Shown here piece by piece: positions 49,890-61,806 of a DNA stretch of 64,000 nucleotides (its first letter is position 1; each line of letters opens with the position of its first letter). The translations under genes were made by a program, and so were the position numbers. Location of the stretch: assembly GCA_965153455.1 (NCBI GenBank), contig OZ234495.1:21758875-21822874 (forward strand). Reading direction: 5' to 3'. The DNA comes from Sphagnum compactum. Its lineage: Eukaryota; Bryophyta; Sphagnopsida; Sphagnales. The notes under the pieces are model-generated. The model was not told the origin of the DNA and did no database searches. It saw nothing but the letters and a program-made list of their open reading frames with translations.

Positions 49890-51420
49890 TTGTAAGCATG
49901 CGCACTAACGAAAAAAAAAATTTAGTTTCAATTTATGATCCTATAATGTTTAAGATTTGACAAGCCAAAAAACCAATTGTAAAAAACATGGCTTCATATT
50001 TTCCCCACCATTGAAGAAGGCACATAATATCTTTGGGATCCATTTGGTAATGTTTAAAAATCAATAATTCCTTGGTGACAAGTTCCTTTATTGGTTCACT
50101 TGTGGATGCAATTTGTTGAAAAATATCCAAACTATAATCTTCATCAATTATTTGACTTACAAATCCAACATATTTTGTTATTGGATGCAAATGATGATCA
50201 CACTTCAAAATCATAGGATACAAGGTTCTTCTATCATATTCATTCATAATATATATTTCCATTTTTTTCTTAGTCAACAAAAGAAGATACTAGACGAAGG
50301 TTTTAAGGTGTAGCATACAAAACATGTTGTGAGCTTTTATTTCTTCATATTTTCTTTGAAAAGAAAGGAAATAATCCAAAACACCACAAATTTCCCTTCT
50401 AATATTGGAAGTAAATAAAAACAACTCAAAAACAATTTTAGAATCATCACCAATCAAATTGATTGGGGCAAATGGGTTTCTAATTTCTACCCCGAGTTTT
50501 AAGCACATAGTAATGGCAAATTATAATTCATTAGAAAGCAACCAATGGCTACTATATTGGTTCCAAACATAAACAATCACAACATGAAACCTCAATTTTT
50601 TGAAAAATATGTTAAATAAAAATAAAAGGCATTCTTCCACTTATTCTGACAATATTTTAGCTACTATAACAAAGGATTATAACATCTTTGAATTGCAAAG
50701 CTTTTTGAAACATAATGATTTTGTTGGAAAGTCTACAATTAGATTTAAAATGCAATGTTTAAATGTTTAACTAAAACAATTTAATAAGAAACAAAGAAGA
50801 CAATAATTATGGAAAAAAAATATAAAGAAAAAAATTGTAATAAATTAAATAATCACCTTGTCTTCACGAGAATATATAATTTTCTTGGGGGAAGATTAGA
50901 ATTTGAACAAGCCTTGTTCCATTCTTGTGGCCCTTCTTAGATTTTACGCCAAGTTATAGATTTCTACAAATTTGACTGCGTAAACTTGATTGAAACAAAC
51001 TTCAGATTTTTGCAAACTTTTCATTAGTACTAGAACATTGACATGCTTTAGAAAAGGGATAGCCAAAACAAATACCTTGAAAACTTTCATCCAAACCAAG
51101 GACTTCATGTTTCATATCAAATCTCAAAACAATTCTCATAATATTTAAATTTGAGCCCTCATCCTTAACATAGGCAATGATTTGGTTTATTAACCTATGT
51201 TAATCAAGCAATTTTATTAGATTGTTGGCCAATGCTTGTCCAATAGTTTTTGTTGCTTCAAACAAACCAATAGTTACTTGTTTTGGTTGTTAATCAAATC
51301 CCAAAAAATTAATAACAAAAGAAAATATATCATGCGCCCCCTTGAACATCCATAAGTCAAAGTTTACTATCACAAAAATATTATTTTTTATTTTGACAAA
51401 ACATATACTTATTTTGTTTT
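49890..51420 (-). pseudogene. hAT-type transposase relic, minus strand
   Basis: From about 51300 down the minus strand reads LFEATKTIGQALANNLIKLL, YVKDEGSNLNIMRIVLRFD, GLDESFQGICF, then ITWRK and EWNKACSNSNLPPRKLYIL. Next comes LSFQRKYEEIKAHNMFCML (50508-50290) and finally DPKDIMCLLQWWGKYEAMF (about 50030). The last is the W-rich C-terminal dimerisation region of hAT transposases; ECQ-type endings follow as ACQILNIIGS. Stops and frame changes interrupt it. It lies in the 3.4 kb that separates duplication blocks here but is absent at 12 kb. Confidence 0.65.
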
Positions 51421-52029
51421 CTCCACCAAGTTAAGCAATATTTCCTGAAAAAACTATTTTCTAGAAAGGAAGACATAAAATATTTCTATCATGGCCTTTA
51501 TGAATTTTTCTTTGAACATGTGAATCCTACAAAAAGAATTCATTATTAATTCCATATTTTTTTCAACTTTGCTATTTTTTGTTTACACATTTCCACTTTC
51601 TATTTTTTCCACATATTCTTTAATTTTCAATTCAATTAGTTTCATTTTCATCTTTAATCAAAATTATATTTTCATTTTGATTCGACCCCCCCATTTTCCA
51701 CCATAATATCACCTACCTTGAAGGAGTAATTAGAATTAAGTATTTTTTTTGCCAAAACAAAGAATTTGCTTATCTATGTTATGAAAATCAACATAACATT
51801 TATAAGAAATTAAAAATATATATATTTAAAAATGCAATGTTCTAAAAAAACACACAAATCAAATGTGCAAGTGAAATGTAATGTGTAAAAATAAATGTAT
51901 AATGTCTAAATAATTTCTCCACACAAAAAAAATAATTCTTAATCAACATTATCTAAAAAAAACATAGACAATCAAAACAAGGAACAAAGTCATCAGGAAA
52001 CAAACATTTGAAAAAAAAACAAATTCACC

Positions 52030-52770
52030 TTCAAATTTGGCTTGAAGAAGGCAAGTCGAATTTGGAAAGCTTATTCCTCCCACACCTGCAAAAACATGAA
52101 AGGGGGAAGTACCAATCTAAAACAAGAGGAATAGTAGCAATGTTGAGAGGAAAAACAACAACATTGAAGGGGAGTAGAAAGGTACTTGCAATAGGAGGAA
52201 CAAGAATGGTCTCGAGGAGTAGGAGTGGCGTCGAAGAGGAGAAGGAGTAGTGTTGAAAAGGAGCAAGAGTTGTGTTGAGAAATAACAAGAGGAGGAATGT
52301 TGTTGAGGAACAAGAATGGTGTTGAGGACGAGTAGGAGGAATGGTGTCAAAGAAAAATGAACAACATCGAGGAGGAGCAAGAGGAAAAACAATGTCGAGG
52401 AGGAGTAGGAACAATGTCGACAAAATGTAGGAGGAGGTGCACTATCAAAAAGCAACAGTGATGTCGAAGAGAAGAAGGAATAATGTCAAGGATGAACAGG
52501 AACAACCACGCCAAAAAGGAGTTGCATTAAGAAAAATAACAACATCAAGAGGAAAGAGGAGTTGCATAAAAAAAACAATAGTGATGCCGAGAGGAAGGAG
52601 GAGGAGCATTAAGAGGAGTGACAACAACAACACCAAAAAGGAAAAGAAGAGCATCATTGAGAGGAGTGGGAGCTTCATTGAGCATTAGCGCAACAACATT
52701 GAAAAGAGAAATGGGAGCTTCATCAAACACAACAACAACAACAAGAACTCCAAGAAGAGGAAAAGCACAA
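52030..52770. repeat. Purine-rich degenerate minisatellite (GAGGAG / AACAA / TGTCGA)
   Basis: Motifs such as GAGGAGGAGTAGGAACAATGTCGA and GGAGTTGCAT recur with irregular spacing of about 30-60 bases. Frames open on both strands give Lys/Arg-rich or Leu/Phe-rich low-complexity peptides, so these frames are taken as by-products of base composition. Confidence 0.6.
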
Positions 52771-52839
52771 GCACATCAAACTCATTAACAAAACAATTTT
52801 TAAACCATCTCTTCTTTTTCATTAGAAAACTACTCATTT

Positions 52840-53480
52840 TGTGGCTAAAAATTAGCTTTAAAACTTGAAAAGTTCTCAAAGAAGGTTTTTACTAATGTTG
52901 TCCAATTCTAGGTTGGTTACTAATTACATAAATAATCAGTTTTAAAGTTTGAAAAAAAATTCAAAATTGGAATTGGGAATTGGCCTTCTGCTAGAACCAG
53001 ACCCAAAACTGGAGTTGGCCCTAAAACTCAAGTTATACAAGTTTTTGTTTTTCATTTTCTCAAAAATTAATTTATTATTTCTTTGGACCAGGGTTAGACA
53101 TGTTGTTAGTTTCAAAGAAGAAAGAAAATTCAGGTACACAATTGTTTTAATAATAAATTTGGGGGTTGGGTGAGGGTGGGGGGTGACATTATGCATGCAG
53201 TTGATATAGGTGGTCATTTAGCTTTGGACTATACATACCAGATTTTGGTTTGGAACTAGACCCACCAAGGAGTGTTTTTTTTTTAAAAGAAGAAGAAGAA
53301 GAACTGAGAACCAAGAGTTTTGAAATGTGAAGAATTGGGTCCAGAACAGGACAGGAGATTCTATCAATTTTTTTAAAAATCCTTGAATCTTAGAATTTTT
53401 TAAAGAAAAATTGAAAGAGTTTAGAAAATTTTAGAAGTTAAAATTGAAACTCTAAACCAGAGATTAGTCTGGTAATGCCC
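52840..53480. repeat. Segmental duplication block, partner 12400-13070
   Basis: Matches the 12-kb block in order and orientation. Its right edge at CTGGTAATGCCCTCAT is followed here by the 1.1-kb promoter/first-exon module. Confidence 0.65.
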
Positions 53481-53506
53481 TCATTGTAGGGGCCTTACCC
53501 CTCCTA

Positions 53507-54606
53507 CAAGAAAACCGCGTCCTAGAGGGAAGCACACCTGCTAGCAAAAGCAGCCACTAGACACACGCGTACATTCAGAAACCATCTTTGAATACACTCA
53601 CATATGTGTCTGACAGATTCAACGCACTTAATCACATGTTAAGCTCGTTAGACTTGCTGTGCAAATAAATCTTGTTGAGCGTGTTAGCGTAAGCTTGTTA
53701 GACTTGTTATGCACATAGATCTTGTTAAGCTAGTAGGTCAAGCTTGTTAAGCTTGGTAAATCGCACCACAGAGTAATGTCCAGCATTTATACGACAACAC
53801 CCAACTGTCGGGCAACGAGTGCAAGGTCTCCTGTTTCAACAGCTTTTTTTCTCTCTGCTCTCTCTTGTTTGTGATTGTCTGTTCGTTCACAGCAAATCCA
53901 CCTGCTTGCTTGCTTGACTCCGTGAGCGTGCTCCCTTCACCTCGTCCCAAGATGTACCTAGATTTTGGAATTTTACTTCATAGATATGCAATATTATTGT
54001 TCTAGGCTTCCAGTCTTGAGAATCCATCATTAAGCCAAGGATGATCTAGAGAGCACACATAGCGTGATACATATTGCTCACAACACCTGAAGAAAACGTC
54101 AGGAAGCAACTGGTACCTCATTTGAACTCTTCACCTAAGTGAAGGTATTTTGTATCTTCTGTTTGCTAACAAAAACTCCCAGGTATGCATCTTTTTCCTA
54201 CTGATTTCGGACATCAGGTTCCGATGGAATCGCGGTTTGTGATGAAGAAATCGTTCCATGGTAAACTGTGGTACTTTGGCTCTGATACGTTGGTTGAGAC
54301 TTTAGCCTTTCGAGCTGCAGCTTTTGATGCTTTAGTCTTCGTTCCAGGAGAGGCAGCAACGGATCATGGGGTATTCAGCAGCGAAGAGCTGGCGAAATAG
54401 CAAATAGCAGGGTGTTTACACCGGGTCAGGAATGTGAAGATTGGGGCAGCGCCAATATTGTCGAGTGTTTGTTTCGCCGCTTGTGAAACCCGTCAGGAGC
54501 TGTCGAGGACTTAAAGCATACTTGCATCAACCGCGTCTCGACCAAATTACTGTGAGTATCTTTCCAGAATACGCCACTGTAAGCACTTGAGATTTGTGCT
54601 AGTGAG
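53507..54606 (+). promoter_or_regulatory. Promoter and first-exon module of Ulp1-type gene (copy C)
   Basis: This module holds an AAGCTTGTTA motif array (about 53638-53760), a TATA-like TTTATAC at 53786-53792, a pyrimidine-rich leader ('TTTTTTTCTCTCTGCTCTCTC'-like), and a splice donor ACT|GTGAGTAT with GT at 54552. A frame ending at 54400 (MKKSFHGKLWYFGSDTLVET...) is shared with copy A but does not join the protein frame, so the exon is taken as leader. Intron 1 would run from 54552 to about 56074, where TTGCTGTTCAG| precedes the ATG. The module is much closer to the copy A module than the coding exons are to each other. Confidence 0.55.
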
Positions 54607-56082
54607 TGGAGAATCATGAATCCCACTTTGGACTTCTCTCCACAATGAAGTCAAAACTTCTTCACTCAGATAAGCATCATCAATGGCTGAAATAAATGAT
54701 AATGTAAGTGGACAAAGTATGAATTGTAAAGAAAATGGCAGATAACCAGCCACGTCCCAGAGCTTGAATAATTAGTGGAATATAATAGCTCAGAGTGTGG
54801 ACACCTATTTAGGGAGACCTGTTGAATGCTGAGAACTGCCAGGCTGTTATACGAACCTTTTGACCACCATTGTTTTCAACCACTATGAACTGTATGATCA
54901 TTATGCCAGATAAGTAGCAAACTACCTTCTGGACATGCCTTGCGAATGTGGGAGGCGCAGAGGATGCTTGCAGGGTCTTCAACAGGACATGAACAATTTA
55001 TGTGACTGTTGAGAATGGAACCTTTTTGGGACTTTTGGAATGTGGGGTGCAGGGACAGAAGGCAGTAGCATTCCCTCCGCAAACCATCCATACAGACAAG
55101 ATGGAACGGAGCCTCATCACTTTTCAAGGGGATTTCAACTGTGTGCTGATATGGTAGCACTCGTAGGGCCAGGCATGTTGTGTGTTCATACACAGGTCAT
55201 GATTTGCAAATGTCACTGAAGTTCTAGGCATGCATCAATACCTATTTCTGATGTGACATCCTACAAGAGGCTGCTTGGAGAGTGATAGGATGCTCATTTA
55301 AGTGGTTGCTTGGAGTATCTTGACTTCCATCCATGTTTCCAAAGTCCTATCTGTTGTTACAGCTTATGGGTAGAAATTTTGTCAGTCTGGATTGCTAGCC
55401 AACCAATCTATAAAGGGTTCTGCACTGGAAGATTGCATGCTAAAGTGACATGAAGTTTACACTCACAAACTTGTTGCAACATGAATGGGAATACTAGGGA
55501 CGTTTTTGTTTATGTCTGTCTCTTGAATGCCAGCTGACACCATGACTGATTTTTCCTGTTCCTTCCAGAAATACAACAGAAACTCAGGACACAGATTTTG
55601 AGTGCGTTTGCTGAAATTTGGAACAGATTATAATGTATGTACCTAAACCTACCCTGGGCAGTTGATGAAGTCGGTGGGAGAAGAATGGCAGGTAGTCACT
55701 GCCATTCATGATAAAGTGATGGTCTGACAGTCTTTGGGAACACTCATAAGCTCATGGCCACACTCATTCTTATCATGTTTGTTTTGGGTTTGCTGGAATT
55801 GCCACAATGGTTACCTCAAAATGTTTTTGTTGAGTTTCATTTGCAATCTCATTGATATATGCCAGTTAAACCAAAAAATTTAACCTATTTTACCTGTGCC
55901 ACAAGTAATGGGAACATGCCTAAGATGTAGCCTACACAAACTTCACATCTGTTTTGCCAACAAAATTTTCCCAGACTTGTATGTGAGTTCTTAGACACAG
56001 AGTAACAAGCAACCTAAGATCATGTTCAATTTTATTGCCAATATTGTGGTGGTTGCAATGTCATTGCTGTTCAGTTCCCATC

Positions 56083-58688
56083 ATGAAGGAGAGCACCATG
56101 AAGTATGCCAGGACGACATATACTCAGTCATATGAAGATGATGACTATGATAATTATTTGTTGGAGCTCTATCAGAAATGCCGACTACCCAAGAAAGAGG
56201 GCCAGAAGCGTCATGAATGGCAATGCATATTTTGCTGCAAGGTCTTCAAATGTGTACTTAGGCTTAACTCCCACCGCATCACAGGGTGCCCTGTGGCTGG
56301 TGTGTTGAAGATGTATCCAGTGGTGCACAAAGACCAACAAAATGCAGCAGACTATACTCTCCGTCAGAAGGGTTTCATGAACTTTAAAGAGCAACCTGCA
56401 TTTGAACATTCAAGGCCTGAAAAACGACCCCGACAAATGATTGGGAAGACCTTGAAAACTCCTGTTCATAATGATGGTTTCCTTCAACATACAACCATGC
56501 CGGAATCAACTGCATCCCCTCCAGGACCCTCAAAGGGTGGGATGCAGCAAATAGGGTGTGTGCCTGACATGAATCGACATACAACTCAACGGCAGCACAC
56601 CATTGACTGCAGGCAAACAGAGAAGGAGAAGACTCCCATACCCCAAAAATATGCCGGACATGAAGGGTAATGCTTGGCCTGCCATTATGTATTGTTTTGA
56701 ACTCCTTCACTTGGATGCTTGAATCCAGAGGATCAATGCTAAGCATGAGCTATATGTATGATTGGCAGGTTGAAGATGAAGATGCAGGAATTATTGTGAG
56801 TACCTACCTAATCACCATTGCTAATTTGATTGTGATCTGCACCTTTTCACTAATGCTGCAAGTTTATGTTCAATCCTTCATTTGGCATTGATTTGTGTGG
56901 TGATGGGCATGTCAAGGAATGATGGGCATAACGTTCTCAACACGGAAGTCGTTTTTTTCAAGGGTACTCCTGTTGAGATTGCCTTGGGGATGTCAGCTTT
57001 AACACCTTTGACAACTGAGCATGGCATGGTGAATGATGAATTGATGGAGTGGTATTTTGCTTACTACCACACATATGGCCCTCAAAATGCTTTTGAAGAG
57101 TGTGTCATTGCCAATTCATTCATGTGGCAACACCTCAACTCACATGTCTCAGAACGTGGACCTACTGAGAACTCCTTGAAGGACTTTGTGGAAAGAAGGT
57201 TGGCAAAGAGACATACCCGATGTAACACACTCATTGTTCCTATCTGTCACTCCGAGCATTGGAGTCTCATGATACTAGAGAGAGGGAAGTACTACCACAT
57301 GAACCCCAAGCCAGATTATGAACCTCACAGTAATAATCTGCAAATGAGGATTTTGTTTGCAAAATGTTGGGAAATTATGCAGGGCAACTACAATGGAAAT
57401 GAAGTGGATGCTTCAATCCTGGATAAGTGGATGCAGCCAAATGTGCCAACACAAACAGGATCTTGGGAGTGTGGTTGGTTTGTGCTAAAATACTTTGACA
57501 TGTACATTCAACAGAGGTTTGCGGCCACAGAAATGGAGTTTGAACAGGTGAGCAATACACTATGCACAACTTTCACGTGATTGTATGCTTAGGTGTTTGG
57601 TTTCAAGTGAAAGGTTATGCTTGAGTTCCGTTGTTGAATTTTCTTTTTATTCCTCAGGAAGCTTGTACAATGATGGATAGCAGGTGCAATTCAGAGAAGA
57701 TTGGTTTGCATATGATGATGCCATTGCAATGAGGAGATGGCTTGAGGAGGCGATTCGGACTGAATTGTTTGGCCCAACTTTTGAGAATTCAGGGCCGTGG
57801 CAATTAATGAACTCGTCAAGAAGGGTTTGGAGTGCACCACAGGCATCCAGATGTGTATCAGAAGAAAGTGAACAGTCATCAGCCCTCATGTCTGACAAGG
57901 AAGAAGGGACCATAACTCCTAATATGAATGGCTCTCCTGCAAGGTCCAAGAACGAGAAGCAATTGGAGATGGAGGGTCATAGGGACTTCATACAAGAGTG
58001 TGCTATAGAAGATGAGGAGTGGAAATGGTCTCCTGTCTATCTCCTGCTCAGAGATTTTTTTGGCCTTTCTGCATATTTGCCTCGTCCCTGGAAGCATACA
58101 GCAGAAGAATGGCAGTTGATTCAGAATTTCATTAAAGCCAAAGCCAATTTGTTTAAAAAAAAATATGTTAGACCTAGTAGTATTGTGGTAGCCTTACAGT
58201 GCACATGGAAATTACATTTTTTTGAAAATATAACAGATGTGGATTTGAATACATTGTCACAGCAATTGGAACATGTGAGCCAAGAAAAGGAGTTTGTTAC
58301 TAACCTATCACGAGTCCAAGATCTCATGAGGGGCCAGTGGAATGACATGTGGGCAGTCTCACCGAAGGACCAGGTTTGGGAGGAAGGGACTGAACCATTT
58401 TTCAGGAACAGTCGAAAGCAGCAGATACTTGCAAATGATATTGCCTCCTTCAAAGCTCCTTCAGAAACTCCTGGGCACCAAGAAGTGATGAAGACGGTAT
58501 GCAAGCACTTAAGTGATGTTGCTCATCATGCCATGGTCATTTATCCTGATGAGACTGAAAACTGTAAAGATATGTGGATTAGAGGCTGCCCTAAAAACGA
58601 ACAAGAGATGTTGATTAAAGAATGGAAGAGCATATTATTTGGAGCTTACATGCATTTCAATATACTTGAGAATTTAACTCTAAGTTAG
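56083..58688 (+). CDS. BED-like zinc finger + Ulp1-type cysteine protease protein (741 aa, spliced)
   Basis: Coding exons are 56083-56666, 56744-56795, 56963-57547 and 57684-58688. All introns are GT-AG, and the joined frame is open for 741 codons. Residues 48-69 form a BED-like C2HC finger (C48-x2-C51...H64-x4-C69). Residues about 213-407 are a Ulp1/SENP-type (C48, clan CE) domain with SEHWSLMI (His311) and VPTQTGSWECGWFV (Gln376, Cys382). The usual Asp after the His strand is Asn326. Residues 408-741 are a domain I do not recognise (EDEEWKWSPVYLLLRDF, NITDVDLN, GHQEVMK). Ulp1-family enzymes cut SUMO or related proteins, and such domains also occur in plant transposons. Whether this is a host gene or a transposon-borne one is open. 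Two decayed copies lie at 4.8 and 14.8 kb. ATG 56083 is chosen because an acceptor lies 9 bases upstream. Confidence 0.75.
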
Positions 58689-59150
58689 GGATCAAATTAT
58701 TGATAGGGTTGTTAAGAGTACAGGCACATAGAGTGCCCCATTGATGGATGTTTGATTGCCCCTCTAGATTGGTCTTTACATTAGGATATTTTGTGTTGGG
58801 AACTTTATGCCTGACATACAAGTTGATAATTGACAAGTCCATGACAAGACTTGGATTATGTCTTTTGGACTAAAAGGAGCTTGATGTTCTTATATGTGGC
58901 TAGTCTGTCTTTACACTTTGTTGTCCTTGATGTAAGAGTAAGATTTGCAGCCCAGCCTAGTAAAGACACATTGTTTTTCAATTGATTCTTTGTATTTATG
59001 TGTAGGTAATTACCATGGGAAAACTTCTAAGGGAGTAAGAAAATTGAGATTATTTATGAAGCACTGTATAAATATTACAAATTGGTGTCATTTTTGGGGA
59101 ATGACTCCAGATTCAAAATATTTAGGAAGTTCAAATTCTCCTTGAGGATA
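58689..59150 (+). other. Copy C 3' flank
   Basis: Homologous to 5867-6330 after copy A; likely 3' UTR and downstream sequence. The shared sequence ends near 59140. Confidence 0.5.
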
Positions 59151-60891
59151 ATTAAAGTGTAATCTAAGGCAAAAATACTTCCTCCTTTATCTTAGTTGTT
59201 TCAAAAAATATAGAAAGTGTGACCTCCCTGTGTATGAATGCCAACTTTTTTGGAGCTTTGCATTTAGAGAAAATACTTGAAGTCCCCAATGAATCACTCA
59301 TGCCACAATGAGCCAATGTTTGTGACAAATTCACTCCCAACTTAGTAATTTGAGTATGTTACATTTGGTCACCTGTTATTCATGGGATATGTGCCATACA
59401 TGTCATATACATGGAATCCCATAATACATTTAACCTTGTCCAATGGTAATTTAAAAGTCAAGAGCTGAGAACTATATGAATTGTGTTTCACTCGTATGAA
59501 TGTGTAATATCACAGTGTTTGGTGATGGGTATTGAGCCTCAATGGCAAGGATAACGAGGTACTATCGACGAATACCTCTAGGGTTAAAGCCCATTATTGT
59601 GTTGGTCATCAAAGCTGTGGCATTCTTGTCCCTTGACTGCATGAATTAAAAAGATAAACAATGGTCCTCAATTCCTGTTTTATGTCTTCAAAGATTGCAG
59701 CTCTTTTTCCAGCTGACACTGTTCTACAAAAAGGTAAAATTTCAGAAATGGCAATAAATTCAACACTAATTGGCAAAATTATGTCCTACATGCCCCCACA
59801 ATTCCATGTCCAACACAAATACATTCCCAATTCAAATGAGTAGACACACCTATACGAACCTATACAAGGAAGGCCTTGGACCATGGGCTTCAACTCCAGG
59901 CCAATGCAACATCCACACGCATGGTTAGCTCTACCTCAGTTTCTGTTTTTATTACCTACCTACTGACAACCCGGTTGTGGATGAGGGTCCAATGGATGGT
60001 GTGCTGGGTAGGTATGCCCAAACCAACTTGAAACCTATAGATACGTGGTCCACAATCCAAGGTTGAAGCAAGAAGGTTACTTAGGAACATTTTGACAATT
60101 GATATCCCTTGGAATTGCACAAATTTCCAAAGTAATTATAGTAATGAATGGTCCATAAAAATAAAAATAAAAAAGTGAAACTCAAATTATGACTTAATTT
60201 CGTGAGAATCTAAATTTCACTCCATATTTTATAGCAATGTATTGTTTATTATTTATTTAAAATCTCACCCTCTTTATTACCAAACTTTGAGTATGGATGT
60301 GGTGTTTTTTAATTTTACAACTGTATTTAATGTGTCCCTTAAATACAACACCACTTGACCACTGAGGGTAAGGAGCCTTTTTTAGTTGCAGACAACTGGT
60401 AAGTGCATGTGGAGGGCGCATTACCATTACTAAAATCCATGCCTCAATGGAGGGGGAACCTTATATGTAAGACACCTCCTCTCCTTAAAATTTTACCAAG
60501 GACCTTGAATAGGACGTTTCTAAGAATTTGGGCCATTTGCTTGACTCGCACCTCACACTGGGCCTCATTCCTAGAACAGCCTCATTCTCAGTTCTCACCA
60601 GTGTTTGTTGGGCCCTGCCCCTGTGGATCCAACTTTTGGAAGTTTTACCTCATTAGAACCAGTTTCACAGTAGGTGAACAGGTTTATTTGATGAAAGTGT
60701 TTTAGACTGTTTAGATTGGAACGGATTGTTTTGGTGTTCAGAGTGTGGACACAGTAGGTAGATGTACAACATCTTATCTATTGGCAGGGCCAGTGTGTTT
60801 GTGATGCCTTGTTTGGTATAGACTTTGGAACATACCGGCAACCTGCTTTGTCCTAGTATACAACTTTGTTTCCCCTTACAACTAGTGGGTG
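59151..60891. other. Intergenic, no gene recognised
   Basis: A 100-codon + frame at 60403-60705 has no recognisable domain and no copy elsewhere in the window, so it is not called. The stretch 59970-60020 shares short similarity with the ends of the 18.76-kb MITE (TGGTGTGCTGGGT). Confidence 0.45.
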
Positions 60892-61806
60892 CCCGTGACC
60901 TTCGGCCACTGTGAAGTCCCCTGGTTTCTTTAAACTTGGTTAATGTTTTAGTTTTTTTTAGAAACTTTTAACATATGAGAACAGATTGAGAACATGATGA
61001 GAACAAAAGCATAAAAAAATTTCATCCTCAACTTACTCGTCGACCGCCCCCAAGAGTGAAGGCATTTCATCCATCCCCTTAATCGGGACGAACAGTAGCT
61101 AAAAGAAAAAAAGCTTCCCCTAAATCCGTTCTGTCATCCAGCCGGACGGACATTTCATCCATCCCCTTAATCGGGACGGACAGTAGCTAAAAGAAAACAA
61201 GCTTCCCCAAAATCCGTCCCGTCATCAAGCCAGACGGACATTTCATCCATCCCCTTAATTGGAACGGACAGTAGCTAAAAGAAAAAAAAGGTAGTCTTGG
61301 TCAATACAAAAAAAAAAAAAAAATTGATTCTGGGCTGTCCAAGGCCTAAATTTTTTTTTTCTGGTCTTCCCCTAAATCCGTCTCGTCATCAAGCCGGACG
61401 GACATTTCATCCATCCCCTTAATCGGGACGGACAGTAGCTAAAAGAAAAAAAAGGTAGTCTTGGTCAATACAAAAAAAAAAAAAAAAAAGATTCTGAGCT
61501 GTCCAAGGCCTAAATATATATTTTTTTGGTCTACCAAATCTTTTGCCTCAAAAAATCAGACTGCCCCTATTTCTTTTTTTACATCTGGGGAAGTTAGTGG
61601 GTGGAACCCTAAACCTCTCGCCCAAATCCCAGGCGCTGCGCGGATTCGCCTCTCACACAACCATCTGTCCTGCCTTGCTCCTGCCCTGCCCTGCCCTGCC
61701 CCTGCCCCTGCCCCTGCCCGCAAAGCTCGGAGATGGAAATTCTCCTCACTGCCCAATTTTTGTCCACACAGACAGACAGACACCAACTTAGCTTTTATAT
61801 ATAAGA
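60892..61806 (-). mobile_element. Helitron-like element (H3), non-autonomous
   Basis: On the minus strand it starts TCTTATATATAAAAGC (5' at 61806, preceded by A), followed by GTCTGTCTGTCTGTGTGG. Its 3' end has the hairpin GTGGCC-GAA-GGTCAC, then GGGCACCCA and CTAG at 60892, followed by T. Inside are 88-bp tandem repeats. No Rep or helicase frame is present. Its two ends resemble those of H4. Confidence 0.7.
61063..61540. repeat. 88-bp tandem repeats inside Helitron H3
   Basis: CATTTCATCCATCCCCTTAA begins at 61063, 61151, 61239 and 61403. The first two steps are 88 bases; the third is 164 because of an inserted 'GGTAGTCTTGGTCAATAC...CTGTCCAAGGCCTAAA' unit that itself recurs after the last repeat. 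Each unit contains GGGACGGACAGTAGCTAAAA and AGCTTCCCCTAAATCCGT, the latter shared in inverse orientation with H1. Confidence 0.8.

Noticed and set aside
52031-52455. Long minus-strand frames of 112-130 codons rich in Leu, Phe, Ser
   Set aside because: They are the complement of a purine-rich minisatellite; composition is low-complexity and several overlapping frames are open at once.
56885-56962. Longer protease exon starting near 56882
   Set aside because: The frame from the previous exon fits only the acceptor TTTTTTTCAAG|GGT at 56963, and copy B has a matching TTCTTCCAG|GGT there.
60403-60705. 100-codon + frame
   Set aside because: No domain, no second copy and no splice or promoter context supports it.
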